Positions 45,886-57,788 of a DNA stretch of 64,000 nt are shown here, in pieces (positions within the stretch are counted from its first letter, which is position 1; every line of letters starts with the position of its first letter). The notes below the pieces were generated by a model that searched no databases, had not been told where the DNA came from, and saw only the letters and a list, made by a program, of their open reading frames with translations. A program made the translations under genes and the position numbers. Origin of the DNA: Azorinus chamasolen (lineage: Eukaryota > Mollusca > Bivalvia > Cardiida > Solecurtidae); NCBI GenBank assembly GCA_963576725.1, contig OY755240.1, forward strand, positions 18,067,743 through 18,131,742, given 5' to 3'.

Positions 45886-47560
45886 TACTGTAAAACCCAA
45901 CTCACTCACTCGTTGAAGGCTTATTGTTGGTATACAGTACTTTGTATTAATAAACCACCAGTCTTAATCCTGCTCCTGCTTTTTGCATTTTGTTTGGCAT
46001 TTGCAACCAGGGTCCCGGTTGTTTTCCACTCGTCAGTTTCTTAGAATTGCAGCAAAGTGGATAATAGGTTTTAGTTATTGCATGTGTGGGTTTTAAGATC
46101 AACAATTAGACCTCCTTGAATACAAGCTTTAGAAGAAGTTCACCGTGAATGATCTCACTGTCGCGGGTTTAATGCTTTACTTGATGAATATCATTGCATA
46201 AAACGTGCTGTTTTGTTGTAGTCCATATTACCCATGCATTAACAAGGCGAATCTCGTGCTAACGTGCTGTTACTGACCGGTTTTAATTATACCTTGTCTG
46301 GGCCTAACGTCAACAGTAGGCGCGAGTATTACAACGTTTTACTTTGCCCCGTTAACAGCATACATCGAATGAAATAACGTATAGTTTTTGGTTGTATTTT
46401 GAATAACTAAATGATCGCTGTCAGATAAAGACACCATAATACACGTGTAGCGAAATTAAATAAAGTATCACTCAGGTGTAGTGAGTTACTTCCCTTTAGT
46501 TGCCATTTGGAATTAATCCATATGCTCCCACGATCCCATATATGGGACGTAGGCAAACATTGTAGACTCTCATCAGACGCCGCATAATGCGGCGTCTGAA
46601 CATAGTCTATACTGTTTGCTGATAGGAATTTCAATATAAAACATAACGAAATTGAAAAATTAGGTCAGGCACCCCTTAGATAAAACAAATCTAATCCAAT
46701 ATATAAACATGGAAGAATCAAATGGGCGCAAATGGATTAATTAGTTAATCAACGCTACATATTGATACACTCAAACTTGAACAAAAGGAAATAATCTTAT
46801 TTTGCATTTTAAATCATTTATATCTGCCAAGCACACTTTATCTCTTAATCTATGGACTTGCACGATTATTATTATTATTATTACCAATTAACCATTCAAT
46901 AAGATGAGTTTAGTAAATTTAGACGGAATTTGGGGATTAGTCTAACATGTATAAATACTACGTCACTCGGTTGATTCGTTTAGTCTGGCACTGACTCTAG
47001 AATGGTACACTTGGTGGTAATATATAAAAATACAAAACTCATAATCGGATTCCTGTGTTTTCAGTAGTGCTCAGTTATAGTGAACGGAGCGTTCAATAGT
47101 TGAGACCGCAGCCCAGGTCGTTGGTAATTTGTCCTATATGGTAGTTCAGAACATAGTTCATAAGTTTTGAACATGCACTAAGCTCCATCTATTGTTTTAT
47201 GCTAACTGCCCAGACCTGTTTGTAAATATAATCGCCGTGATTGTTTGCTTGTTTCATTCTAGTAATCTAATCAGTAGGCAGATAGCCCCTGGAAACGTGT
47301 TTATAGCTTCGTGAGTATAGTCACATGCATATATGTTTATATTTTATGTTTATTCTAATCATTAAGCAAGTCGCTTGAGGAAACATTGTTCTGTATGTAA
47401 AGTTCATATCTTATCATCCACCATTAAACATTATCACGAGAACATTTCTCCCTGTCACTATCATCAGACAAGTCTTCATCATGACATATCCCTGTAACAT
47501 CGTTTTAAGCCCTGTGTCATCAAAGCATTGGATCCCATTATTTAGTTCATCAAACCAATT
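45886..47560. other. Unassigned, with one strong hairpin
   Basis: Apart from the hairpin at 46553-46619 and an ATT run at about 46867-46883, nothing was recognised. Confidence 0.4.
46553..46619. repeat. Hairpin-family repeat, well preserved
   Basis: GCAAACATTGTAGACTC ... ACGCCGCATAATGCGGCGT ... TACTGTTTGC. The core palindrome is perfect and differs from that at 14973. Confidence 0.8.
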
Positions 47561-47569
47561 TCATCAAAA

Positions 47570-47920
47570 CTAATTATCAGAATTTTGCATTTCACTAGAC
47601 CTGTCATCATATCGAGTTCTCATTTTAAGCCATTCATCATACAACTTCCTCATCTTACATAGTTCACTATCATTTATAAGGTTCATTCTGGTCAATAGCT
47701 CGTACACGTTACATACGGGTTTTTTCGGGCAATAACATCTGCAGTCTGCCTTGCGACTGTTGTTGCCCTCGTCCTTCGGGCTCGGGACAACAACAACTCC
47801 TCGGAAAACTGCAGATCTAATTGGTATTAGATTTAACTGTACCAGCTTATGATTAAAAACTAAACACATAAAACACTTTTTAGATTTACCACACCCACAC
47901 ATCGCATTACATGACGTCAC
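47570..47920 (-). CDS. Cys-rich hypothetical ORF (116 aa), doubtful
   Basis: Starts with ATG and has a Cys-rich N-terminus (SCNAMCGCGKSKKCFMC), a second Cys group (CRCYCPKKPVC) and a charged C-terminus. There is no signal peptide or recognised domain. The middle (about 47757-47797) is a DNA fold-back (GTTGTTGCCCTCGTCC / GGCTCGGGACAACAAC). Part of the frame is therefore repeat-derived, and the ORF may be fortuitous. Confidence 0.25.
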   Translation of the reverse strand: MTSCNAMCGCGKSKKCFMCLVFNHKLVQLNLIPIRSAVFRGVVVVPSPKDEGNNSRKADCRCYCPKKPVCNVYELLTRMNLINDSELCKMRKLYDEWLKMRTRYDDRSSEMQNSDN

Positions 47921-49210
47921 TGTTCATAACACATTGGTCTGTGTGAAGTGTTCACTTTGCTAAAAGTTTGAACAAAGGTCCACATACAGTTCACCTACTC
48001 GTCACTGTCAGTGTCAACGGGTCTGAAAATGCGACTTTGCTGTGGTGGATTAAGACTTACATCAAGGTCGTACACCATTATGGACTCGCCAAAAATGATG
48101 TTGAACTCTACATAATTATGTTGACTACTATTAGATGACCATGTCACCTGATAGCATAATTCCTAATTGATTTGTACGTGGGTCGATCACTGATTTAACT
48201 ATAAGTCTGGTAAGAACTGATTTCCACATTTCAAATGAATAACTAGATATATCAGAATTTACTTACGAAAGAAACTTCTGCATACATTTTTTTCAGAACA
48301 AGTGGGCTGTAATTCTGGGCTAGAGAGAGCCTTTACGCCCATACAATACTTTTTGTATAAAGTTTGTCAGATATTTTTTGTTAAGATGAGAGGTTAATGA
48401 ACATCGAATATATTTCATTGAGGGCTAAATTTAGAAGATTTCTCTGCGTATGATGTCATTGTCAGAGGCTTAATTATATAGCTGACGAATATTCATGCCT
48501 TACTGGGCTCATTGTGAATACTTCAGACCTGTAATGTAGATAAAAATATGTTTTCAAAAGGGTAAATAGGTTGGATAATCAAGTCAAACAGAAAAAGGGG
48601 TCAAAGCCTTAAATGAAATACCGTCTAAATTAATACCGGACGGCTGGCAGGATAACATATTTAACAAAAATAACCTAAACTTTACGAATGAAAAAAAGTG
48701 AGGCAGAGGATTTGTAAATGACACACGACGGTGCACAGCTGGCAAACATAATAAGCGCTAACACACGACTTTCCATGTCTGTTTCACACCAATACAATTT
48801 AAGAGACTCTGCGACACTACAAATGTCACGCAGCGCAAACGGACGAAGAACATGAAGAGGCTCTACAAACACAGATTCACAACAAATGAAAAGCGATCAG
48901 TACTACGCATAACACACATTTACCATATACAGTGTACATACATATAAACTGTTCCATGTATTCCAACACCGATAACATAGCTGCGCACTTAAACCAAAAC
49001 TAAATCCCTCAAAACAAACAGCTACGTGTTGCGTACACAAGAATATGAAATTGACATGAAACTACCAAAGACTAAACTGGATAGCATATATCGGTTTGAC
49101 TGAGTTTAGGGCCCTTCAACACAAAATAAAGAGTAGTTTGGAGTTTACGGGTACACACTGCGCCTTTAAACGACCATACATTGCCAATAATATTGAGCAT
49201 AAAAACTCTA
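47921..49210. other. Nothing recognised
   Basis: No gene or repeat assignment. Confidence 0.4.
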
Positions 49211-49214
49211 CAAA

Positions 49215-49880
49215 CAGCAATGGAAAAGTAGTAAAGTCAAGCAGGCAAAGCCACATACAAGACGCAACCACCACCAAAACGTCGATAGACAGCATGACAC
49301 ACACACACGCACACAACCACACACCCACACACACACACACGAAATGAACACAGAAAACACCAAAAGACACACAAGAACCAGAGACAAACGCCCAACACAT
49401 GAACAAAATCACAAGCACAAAGACGCAAGGCAAACAAAAGGAAGGGTGACAAAGAGAGTACCGCCTTGGCACGGTCAGTAGCAAAAACATCACTGGGGGT
49501 TTAAACCGGTTTACGGACGTCCTAACCTCACACTTCTCTCAAAGTCACCCTAGCTTTACAAATATTGTAAATAAAGGTATCCCCGCTGGACTTACCCACA
49601 ACATAGACGACGGCGAACACAGGACAACATGTAAAACATAGCATAATAACTGTGACAATCCGTCAAATATGTACTCAATGACTTTGCTGAAGTCAGAGCA
49701 CCTGCAGGTAAGCCGTTAAGGGCACGACAGGGAAAAAGTAATACATGAGTCTGGTAAGCTCATCCTGTATCCAAGTTTAAGAGTATACCATCATAGAGTA
49801 CTACCCTCGGCCTGTCATCGCGCAAGCAAAGAGGGGAGCGTAGCTACCGACTGTAAAAGGGTCGATAACCAAACATGCAG
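49215..49880 (-). mobile_element. Naiad 3' fragment, type B, with SECIS
   Basis: Minus strand, almost the same as 12030-12690: tail, GT-rich run, AAACCGGTTT block, SECIS, TAG and the last RT codons (DPFTVGSYAPLFACAMTGRG). Truncated at about 49880. Confidence 0.88.
49739..49803 (-). promoter_or_regulatory. SECIS element, type B Naiad fragment
   Basis: Same fold as at 12543-12607, again starting on the TAG stop. One base differs in the helix II region (CTCATCC instead of CTCCTCC on the + strand). Confidence 0.8.
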
Positions 49881-49973
49881 TGGTCATGGCAATTGAAGAG
49901 CGCAAACGTATGAAAAATGCCCGAAACAAACAACATAAGAATGGAGACATGTGTACCATTTTTGATCAAACAT

Positions 49974-50123
49974 TCTCGCTTCTCAGCCGTGCTAGATAAG
50001 CTGAGTTATTAAAAATAGCCGTACTAGAAATCCTTATCTGGAACACCCCGTGACTAGTGTATTCATACGCGCGATTTGGTAAAATCAATACAATGGAAGG
50101 AATTCTTACAGAATTATACCAAC
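49974..50123 (+). repeat. Dispersed repeat D8, copy 1 (150 bp)
   Basis: Almost identical to 57034-57183, with the same ends (TCTCGCTTCTCAG ... GAATTATACCAAC). A discrete unit, probably a short mobile element. Confidence 0.85.
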
Positions 50124-50359
50124 ATTTCTATAGGCAACAACCTTATGAATTGAAATTAATATAAGAATTAAGCATGGAAATGAAATTCTATTTATCATAT
50201 AAACACTTTATAAGCCTATTTAATTAACCGAAGACGTTGTTTTGTAGTCACTCAGTCAATTATATTTACGCCAAAACGTAACGTTTGTGGTTGTCATAAC
50301 AAATGACGTCATTTTGGTGTCACGCCTAAAGTTATGCTGCGGTATGTTGCTATTAGATA

Positions 50360-50425
50360 TGAAAAAGTAGTAAAGTCAAGCAGGCAAAGCCACATGCAAG
50401 ACGCAACCACCACCAAAACACCGAA
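50360..50425 (-). mobile_element. Naiad type B extreme 3' end (66 bp)
   Basis: Only the terminal sequence AAAGTAGTAAAGTCAAGCAG through CACCAAAACACCGA is present. It fixes the 3' end of type B at AAAGTAGT on this strand. Confidence 0.85.
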
Positions 50426-50505
50426 GTCTTATTATGCAATGTAAAATAGTACTTCACAAAATTCGTTAATTTAATTGGTTTTAGGGTGTATTTCAACGTA
50501 ATTGG

Positions 50506-50569
50506 TCGGTTGGTCTGTTCCTGTCGAAAACTCGCTAAAGCTCGTTTCCGACTGGAACAGACCAACCTC
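50506..50569. repeat. Fold-back with CTCG core
   Basis: Arms GGTTGGTCTGTTCC and GGAACAGACCAACC flank ACTCGCTAAAGCTCGT. Confidence 0.85.
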
Positions 50570-50847
50570 GGGTATAGAAACCCCCGTCTTTAACAAACCC
50601 CATGCTTGATTCTATTAATCTGCCTTGTTTGGGTGCCGAAACAGAGTACCGTATTTCGCGGAAATGCACTAGTGAGCAATCGTTAGCCAACCGTAGCGCT
50701 CATTTAAGCGTTAGCCAATCGTAACGCTTCATGTGCGCCGTCCGTTGTATTACTACGCTGTTTGTAAGCAATGACCGAAACAGCCGTCATCTATAGCCTG
50801 TTTGATTTTCTATGATATTTTTAAGGCTTATATGATAAAAAGTATCT

Positions 50848-50976
50848 TACATTCGTGTTCATTACAAATTTTGTTCATGAAACTCGTTTACTATAATGAA
50901 TATGACACTCGCTAAAGCTCGTATAGTAAACTCGTTTCATAAAAATAATTTGTAATGAACACGAATGTAAGATCCT
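50848..50976. repeat. Long fold-back with CTCG core
   Basis: Arms TTACATTCGTGTTCATTACA and TGTAATGAACACGAATGTAA, then GAAACTCGTTTACTAT and ATAGTAAACTCGTTTC, around the core ACTCGCTAAAGCTCGT. Inside the arms CTCG keeps the same orientation on both sides. Confidence 0.85.
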
Positions 50977-50984
50977 CTATGAAT

Positions 50985-51065
50985 CGGTCAGTGGTAAAAT
51001 TTACCACTGGGGGTTTAAACTATGGCTCATTGTTACTCATGTTGTCTGTAGGGTGGATTTTATTT
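50985..51065 (-). mobile_element. Small diverged Naiad 3'-UTR fragment
   Basis: GGTCAGTGGTAAAATTTACC and ACTGGGGGTTTAAAC match the conserved hairpin and GGTTTAAA block. It directly precedes the minisatellite. Confidence 0.55.
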
Positions 51066-51119
51066 TACATCTTGACTTGGGTGAAGGTGGGTAAATGTGA
51101 TGTTGGGTACCCGAAAACC

Positions 51120-52985
51120 AGGTTTTAGCCAGTGATATGTCTACCTAGGATATCAGTGATACAGCTACCAGACATATATATCTACAAATAGTCACACCTA
51201 CCAGCGATACATCTACCAGTGATATATTTACCAAATGATACCGGTATATCTACCTTTGGTACATAAACATGTGTTACATCTACCAAGTGGTATATCTGTA
51301 TGTGATACGTCTACTTGTCTACTTGTGATAAAGCTACGTATGATGCATCAACCAAGTAATAGATATACCAGTGGTGCATCCACCAAGAAATAAGTCTATC
51401 AGTGATATATTAACCGAATGATACATCTACATGTACCTGTTATATATATACGTGTAAAACATCTAACAGCGATGAATCTTCCAAGAGTCACATCAACCAG
51501 TGAAATAACTTCCTGTGATGCATCTACCTGCGATACATTTACTTGCAATACAACTACGAGTGTTACATCTGCAAAGTGTTCCATCAACCAGTTATAAACT
51601 TACATGTGATATATTTACTAGTTATACATCTAGCAGTGATACATCTACTGTGATACATATATGCGTTTCATCTTCTAAGTAATACACCTTCCAGTGACTA
51701 CATCTACGTGTCACACATCTACCTGCGATGAATCTACTAAATAATTTATATACCAGTCACAAAACTATCAGATTAAAATCTAACTGCGATATATCTCCCA
51801 ATGATACATCTGCGAGCGATATATCTACCAAGAATCACATCTGCCAGTTACAAATCGACCAGATATGCATATACCAATGACATATCTACCAGTGATATAT
51901 CTACCTAAGATACAATTACCAAGTGATATATCTACCGGTGATACATCTACCTGTGATACATCAACTAGTGACATATCTACCAGTGATATATCCGCCAGTG
52001 ATACATCTACCAGTGATACATCTACCAGTGACATATCTACCAGTGATATATCCGCCAGTGATACATCTACCAGTGATACATCTACCAAGTGATACATCTA
52101 CCAAGTGATACATCTACCAAGTGATACATCTACCAAGTGATACATCTACCAAGTGATACATCTACCAGTGATACATCTACCAGTGACATATCTACCAGTG
52201 ATATATCCGCCAGTGATACATCTACCAAGTGATACATCTACCAAGTGATACATCTACCAAGTGATACATCTGCCAGTGATACATCTGCCAGTGATACAGC
52301 CACCATTGATATATCAACCAAGTGTCACATCTACCAGTGATACATATACCAGTGATTCATATACAAAGTGGTGCATCTACCTTTGATACATCTACGTGTG
52401 GTACATCAACCACTGATAATCTACTAGTGACACATCTGTCATTGGTATGATACATCTACCTATGGCACACTACCAGTGATACATCTGACAAGTTATATTT
52501 CTATTAAGTGATGCACTTACTAAAACTACATTTTTCAAGTGATACATCTACCAAATTACACACTTACCTGTGATACACCTACCTGTGTTACACCAACTAG
52601 TGATTTATCTACAAGTGATATATACCGGAGATACATCTACCAGTGATCTATCTACCAGTGATACATACATTAAGTGATACATCTACCATGTCATACATCT
52701 ACCTGTGATACATCTACCAGTCATACATCTACCAGTGGTATATCTAACACGTTTCATGTCTACTAGTGATACATTTACCAGTGATACATATACCAGTTAT
52801 ACCTCGACCAGTGATACATCTACCAGTGATACTTTTACCACTAGAACATCTAGAATTGATACATCTACCAGCATTTACCAGCTGTAAATCTGCCAGTGAT
52901 ACACCTACAATTGAATACATTTACCAGTGATATATCTATCAGCGAAACATCTACCAGTGATACGTCTATAGGTGATAGTATATCT
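51120..52985 (+). repeat. Minisatellite, 15/16-bp unit GTGATACATCTACCA(A)
   Basis: More than 100 units, degenerate at both edges and regular in the middle (51900-52320). A 15-bp form (ACCAGTGATACATCT) alternates with a 16-bp form (CCAAGTGATACATCTA). A 60-bp higher-order unit repeats exactly at 51966-52085 and recurs at about 52186. Frames across it (TSTSD or SLVDV repeats) are artefacts of the 15-bp period. Confidence 0.95.
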
Positions 52986-53114
52986 AAACGAATATATGAA
53001 TTCATGTTTCAATGTTTTTATTCATAAATATTCAAATATAACAACAAAATATTTGTCAGTATTATTCGTCTATTTAGTTGTTCTCACCATTACATCAGTG
53101 TTCTAATCCCGCTG

Positions 53115-53172
53115 TATCTGTTTGTACGTTTAAAATCATGAGAATATGATTTTAAACGTACAGACAGACAGG
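53115..53172. repeat. Perfect small fold-back
   Basis: TACGTTTAAAATCAT and ATGATTTTAAACGTA flank a 6-bp loop. Outer bases also pair (CTGTTTG / CAGACAG). Confidence 0.8.
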
Positions 53173-53301
53173 AATTTCTGAAACACACGTTATTACTTTT
53201 CCATTTAAACATTCTGGTAGAAGCAGAAGATCAAATAAACATGATTTAGAATATTCTCGAGTATATAAACTGAAAATTAGCCAGTGAATCTCCTCGGATT
53301 C

Positions 53302-53523
53302 TCAACGATTGTACACATCATGGACCTTTGACTGTTTCGGCCTCAACCGCTCTTTTACCAGTTGTAGACGTTCCTCCGCCTCCCTACTCCTCTGTGTGTA
53401 TTTCTGTTTTGTTTCTTGTTCGTGCCGCTTCCTCCGTCTCAAGGCCAGCAGTCTCCTCTCCTCGGATAGTTTCGCCCAGCGGCCCTTCTCACGGAGGTTG
53501 TCCGCCTTTATTACATCCGCCAT
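53302..53523 (-). CDS. Hypothetical 73-aa charged helical protein or first exon
   Basis: ATG in a strong context (GACAATGGCG). The sequence runs MADVIKADNLREKGRWAKL and then an unbroken Arg/Lys/Glu-rich stretch (LALRRRKRHEQETKQKY, EAEERLQLVKERLRPK), which predicts a long helix or coiled coil. It ends DVYNR and TGA. The local sequence is GC-richer than its surroundings and not repetitive. No family was recognised. It may be a complete small gene or the first coding exon of a longer one. Confidence 0.45.
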   Translation of the reverse strand: MADVIKADNLREKGRWAKLSEERRLLALRRRKRHEQETKQKYTQRSREAEERLQLVKERLRPKQSKVHDVYNR

Positions 53524-53559
53524 TGTCTCCCTGTCAAAAACAAAAGTCCAAAACTAAAG

Positions 53560-54327
53560 GTATATAAAAAGGTGGAGTCAGAAATGTCTACACCGACCTT
53601 CAGCTGTGACTACTTATTGGAATTGTCGCATTTAGTTAAGCGGTTGAGGGAGAAAATCAAGCGTATCTTTTCACGAAATGTGTAGCAAAATCATCCCATC
53701 TGGAGCCAATTATTGGTTCATTTGGTACATTTGCATACATTTCGAATACAGTAAAACCTGTTTTATCTGTCCTAAAATACTGTCTAACTATGGGTCTGTA
53801 TGGGTCGGTAGTAGCTTTTTGACGGCCACATGTAATGAAAAAAGCTCCTATAGGAATTTTCTGCATTTATTTTACTCTGCATTAAGCAACCGCCTGCTTT
53901 TTAAAGACTGTAATGTTCAATAAAGTAATGATTGCTTAAAATAGGTGATACTGTATATGGAAATGATAGGAATTGTTATACTTTTATTCCAAAGATATTT
54001 TACCATTACCTTGTAGATTGTCGCTACAGTCAACCAATTCTCCGTGAGACCATACTAAAATAGATTGGATCCAGATGAGACTCCGAGTAACTCGGCGACT
54101 CATTGGGATCAAAACTGACATTGTTATCTTTTTAAAACAAAACAAAAATGAAGTTGAACAAACAAACCACTCTTATACCTGAAACAGACGTAAATAAACC
54201 CAGGAGACGTCAATTCTGTCACTGAATGAGTAAATAACAAATTGACAAAGTATGAAGTAAAATTAGACTGATAAAACTGATACAAAAGACTACAATATAA
54301 ATTTGAAACACCAATAAGATACCTTCT
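53560..54327. repeat. Unassigned, with two small hairpins
   Basis: A hairpin-family copy lies at 54060-54115 (GGATCCAGATGAGACTCCGA / TCGGCGACTCATTGGGATC). A GCTCCTATAGGA-centred GCAGAAA-type site lies at about 53840-53880. No gene. Confidence 0.5.
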
Positions 54328-54520
54328 TTAACCCTTTTAGTGCGATGCACAATACACTGTTGTCATTTGCAAACAGTGTTGACCTAGGTGAGAGGGAAGC
54401 CCTCTCATCAGGGCCTGCATTGTTTGTCATGTTACACTATTTTAGAAAATCCCCGAATATTCACCTTAAGTTTGGACTGTTTGAATTTGGAGTAGTCCAT
54501 TTGAATGCTGTAAGGGTTAA
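54328..54520. mobile_element. TTAA-flanked MITE with palindromic core
   Basis: TTAA on both sides, ends CCCTTTTAG... and ...TGTAAGGG, and a hairpin-family palindrome (GCAAACAGTGTTGACC ... TTGTTTG) at 54369-54428. Confidence 0.65.
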
Positions 54521-56415
54521 TCATCTGAGTATTTACCCTTAATGTCAAAGTCAGATTCTCTTGCAATTTGTACAATGACGAGAGTGTGTCCAGTGTTTTC
54601 ACCGGTTACCATAGATACGACACCGCCGTTTTCAGTATAAGCATAATGACAATATTCTAAGACCAATGATTAGTATAACCTTTTATCACATGAATATTCA
54701 CATAACGATAATGACACCATGAATATTAAATAGCTCATGTTTCATAATGACATTTTAACTCATGAATACTGGACATGACAGAAATTGTACAGTCATATAG
54801 ATCTATATTATTTCATAAAAAGAGCAGAATCTATGCAGACTGCTCTAACATGAACCGTCCGATCTGGGTCTTCTATGTTTGCAAAGGCATTAAAAGGCAT
54901 ATGTATGGAGTACATGGGTAATGCATGCTTTCAGATGCCCTGTCATTCAAGTAAATAGCCAACTTTTAATAAACAACACACCTTAATCGGAATGTAAAGT
55001 AGAGCATCTATAACTGGACCACTTAATAAATACGAGAGTCTTATAAAGCAGTTGGCTATTTAATGCAGTACGAAATTAATACAGAAAGTTCCTACAGTAA
55101 CCTATATATAGATATATTTGTTCCTAAAGCCCGTCCTGCATGAAGCTACCACCTGGCTCAACGAATAAAGCTCTTTTTTATGGTCGCACTAGCGGACTTT
55201 TACTGAATTGCAATACAATTCAGCATTTGGAACAGCATTGTCTTTTTCTCGTGCATTTCAAGCATTAAGATATAATGACGACGTCTACAAAGAGCCACGG
55301 TTCTGTGACAATAACGAGGATGCTAGTGGTATTGATAATAATGGCGATGGTGAGATTGATGATTATGATTATGATGATGATGGTGATGATGGGGGTTTCA
55401 TGCAATGCTTAATTTCTGACCTAAATGGAAAGCAACGAATTATTCCTAGGCAAAGTCGACTTGAGATTTCTCGGAGTTTAAAAGTTATGTTCATAGAGAC
55501 AGTTAGTTCTTTACCCGTATCCAGACCGTCTTAACACTTTGCCTGTCCAATTTCCAATGTTCATCTAAGAAATAATGACAACATAATCCATGAATATATG
55601 TTTGGGCTGATTTTTATAACAGCATAATTTTATTATATAAATAAGATATTATGGTTTTGCTAGAAACCGTAGATTCAGGTCTGTTACAATACCATTAGCA
55701 GACAGAGTTGACCCTGATCTAGGTCTTCATTGTTTGTAAATGCTTGAAACACGCTTATATAAGGGAAGTGGTTAAGGACATTCGTACAACTGAAACTGTT
55801 GTAAGTTTTGATAAACGATGATCTAAAATTGAAGTTGTGAACGTCGTATGATATCTAACTAACGATAGCTTCTGTCAAATGAAACACATTATAGAATGTG
55901 TGACAATATTGGCTACACTAGTAGCTATTCTTTGTATATATATATTATTGAAATATAAGTATAAAATAAGGATAATTGCCATTGCAATCAGTAGACAATC
56001 AAATTTGTAACATGTAAGCAAACAGAGCAGATCCTGATAACGGAACAGTCTGATATGGGTCTATCATGTTTGCAAAGTCGCAGAAAGCGCCGTTTTCAAG
56101 TAAGGGGTATAGTTAGATCTTTATATTAAACATAGTGGCTTACCTGGGTCGAGATGATGGAGTTGAGTTAACGTCGTGGAGGAGTCGTGAATGATCGCGA
56201 GGGGATCGTGTATGATTGAGTAGAGGTACGCCTTCTGTCGAGCTTAGTCGGGGGATTTGGTTGATCGGGATGATCGAATTGATCTGATCGGCAGTGGGGA
56301 CAAACCTTTAAACAAAGTTGTATTAAGATTTATCACTGAAGCAAATGATTTGCATGACAAAAGTGCAGACCCTAGATAAAGGGCTGCCTCTGAGGACATC
56401 ATATCTGGTGTACAC
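54521..56415. repeat. Unassigned, with several small palindromes and a GAT run
   Basis: Hairpin-family copies or halves at 54832-54893, 55697-55740, 56018-56074 and 56362-56427. An inverted repeat AAATAGCCAAC / GTTGGCTATTT spans 54955-55058. A (GAT)n run lies at about 55335-55390, which explains the Asp/Gly-rich frame there. No gene. Confidence 0.5.
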
Positions 56416-56870
56416 TGCTTGCAAAGATCTTATACATTCGAATCCCGCACAAGTCACGGTCACATAAATATATCGCTAAGCGCTTTACACGACATCAATT
56501 TCGCATATATAGGGCCTATGTCACGGGGCGTAGGTTTATCATCACTTGTGCTTGACTGCGAACCTGGCGACCCGAGTTCGAACCCGGGTCTGAGCGGATA
56601 TGTTTCTTCATAAAAAAAAGCCCGGTCACAGTTGGCGCTCAACGTAGGACTGTGAATGTATGTGCTCCGAGTTCGATTCCCAGTCGTTCTCATACCCATT
56701 GACATTCGGGACGAATTTCAACTTGCTGGCGGAGTATGTAACAGTGTGTAGGTTTATCATCACTTGCAAGGCCTTGCTGTACAAGCACGCTGGTAGACTG
56801 CATAACTGCGAACCAACCTGAGCGGGTATGTTTCTTTATAAGAACACCCAGATTACACATATGTATAAAT
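56416..56870 (+). repeat. Decayed tRNA-like repeat pair
   Basis: B-box-like words GAGTTCGAACCCGGG (56574-56588) and GAGTTCGATTCCCAG (56670-56684). The block GTAGGTTTATCATCACTTG occurs at about 56530 and again at 56749, followed in both by GAGCGG-TATGTTTCTT. The region looks like a tandemly duplicated, decayed SINE. Confidence 0.45.
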
Positions 56871-56927
56871 TTGAAGCAAACGAGTACAATTGAATATATT
56901 ACTATGAAACATAATATAGAAACCTAT

Positions 56928-57008
56928 AAACAAACCAGGTCAGACGCCTCAGGACTACATGAACGGCTCTTATAGGGGCCGTCTCATTTGAGTCTACTCT
57001 GTTTGCAA
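56928..57008. repeat. Hairpin-family repeat
   Basis: Half palindrome GGTCAGACGCCTCAGGAC on the left. ACGGCTCTTATAGGGGCCGT and TCTACTCTGTTTGCAAAG on the right. The arms derive from two different core types. Confidence 0.65.
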
Positions 57009-57033
57009 AGACGTTACGATGCGGATATATATT

Positions 57034-57183
57034 TCTCGCTTCTCAGTCGTGCTAGATAAGCTGAGTTACTAAAAATAGCCGTACTAGAAATCCTTATCTG
57101 GAACACCCCGTGACTAGTGTATTCATACGCGCGATTGGGTAAAATCAATACAAGGGAAGGACTTCTTACAGAATTATACCAAC
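57034..57183 (+). repeat. Dispersed repeat D8, copy 2
   Basis: Near-identical to 49974-50123, with a handful of substitutions, in the same orientation. It sits about 25 bp after a hairpin-family repeat. Confidence 0.85.
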
Positions 57184-57582
57184 TGTTTTCTTTTCTACGT
57201 CAATTCATGATTGTATCAAATACCGTTTACACGGAATTTCATTCAATATGTCTATCACTAAAAACAGTTCATTGTGTTTGCTAATGGAATTTGAAATATC
57301 TATTTACGTTTTAAAATGGCTAAAATGTTCCACCTTCTATATTTCATTATAACTAGTTATTTCATGTATATTTAAAATTTGTATGTAAATAAAACCGAGG
57401 AGCGTACCATTTTCCAGATAGGAAGGATTTGTAGGCTAGTAGCCTACTGATCAACAATTTTAAACAACGTGATTCACCTTCAAAATGCTGAAGTATCTGC
57501 AACGATCCGCTTAATGCAGAATTGCCCATAATGTTAAAATTTGAACAAAAGTGAAGCAGGTCTAGATCTAGATCTATGATGA

Positions 57583-57643
57583 ACAGTGATCACTGTGATG
57601 AGGAATCCTCAAGGAGCCCTCTCATCTGTGTCTACACTGTTTG
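57583..57643. repeat. Hairpin-family repeat
   Basis: AACAGTGATCACTGTGATGA ... CCTCATCTGTGTCTACACTG, with core GGAATCCTCAAGGAGCCC. Confidence 0.6.
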
Positions 57644-57678
57644 AAACGATTCCCACACCGTCGAAAGGTATACAACTG

Positions 57679-57788
57679 ATAACCCATTCCCTCATAGGCT
57701 AGTTTTAGATACAATCTCTTTGAATAAATCTACCGAAAAGAAGCATTAACTAGTTGTCAAAAGTCGTCAATATGAGGGAATGGGTTAA
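57679..57788. mobile_element. Internally deleted copy of the 8.5-kb MITE
   Basis: Ends CCCATTCCCTCATA and TATGAGGGAATGGG, flanked by ATAA and TTAA. 110 bp, lacking the inner part of the 203-bp copy at 8491. Confidence 0.8.

Noticed and set aside
51825..52108. Repeat proteins with TSTSD or SLVDV periods
   Set aside because: The period of five residues follows from the 15-bp minisatellite and appears in several frames and on both strands.
55208..55534. Acidic DDGD-rich 108-aa protein
   Set aside because: Its distinctive part is a GAT microsatellite. The rest has no recognisable motif.
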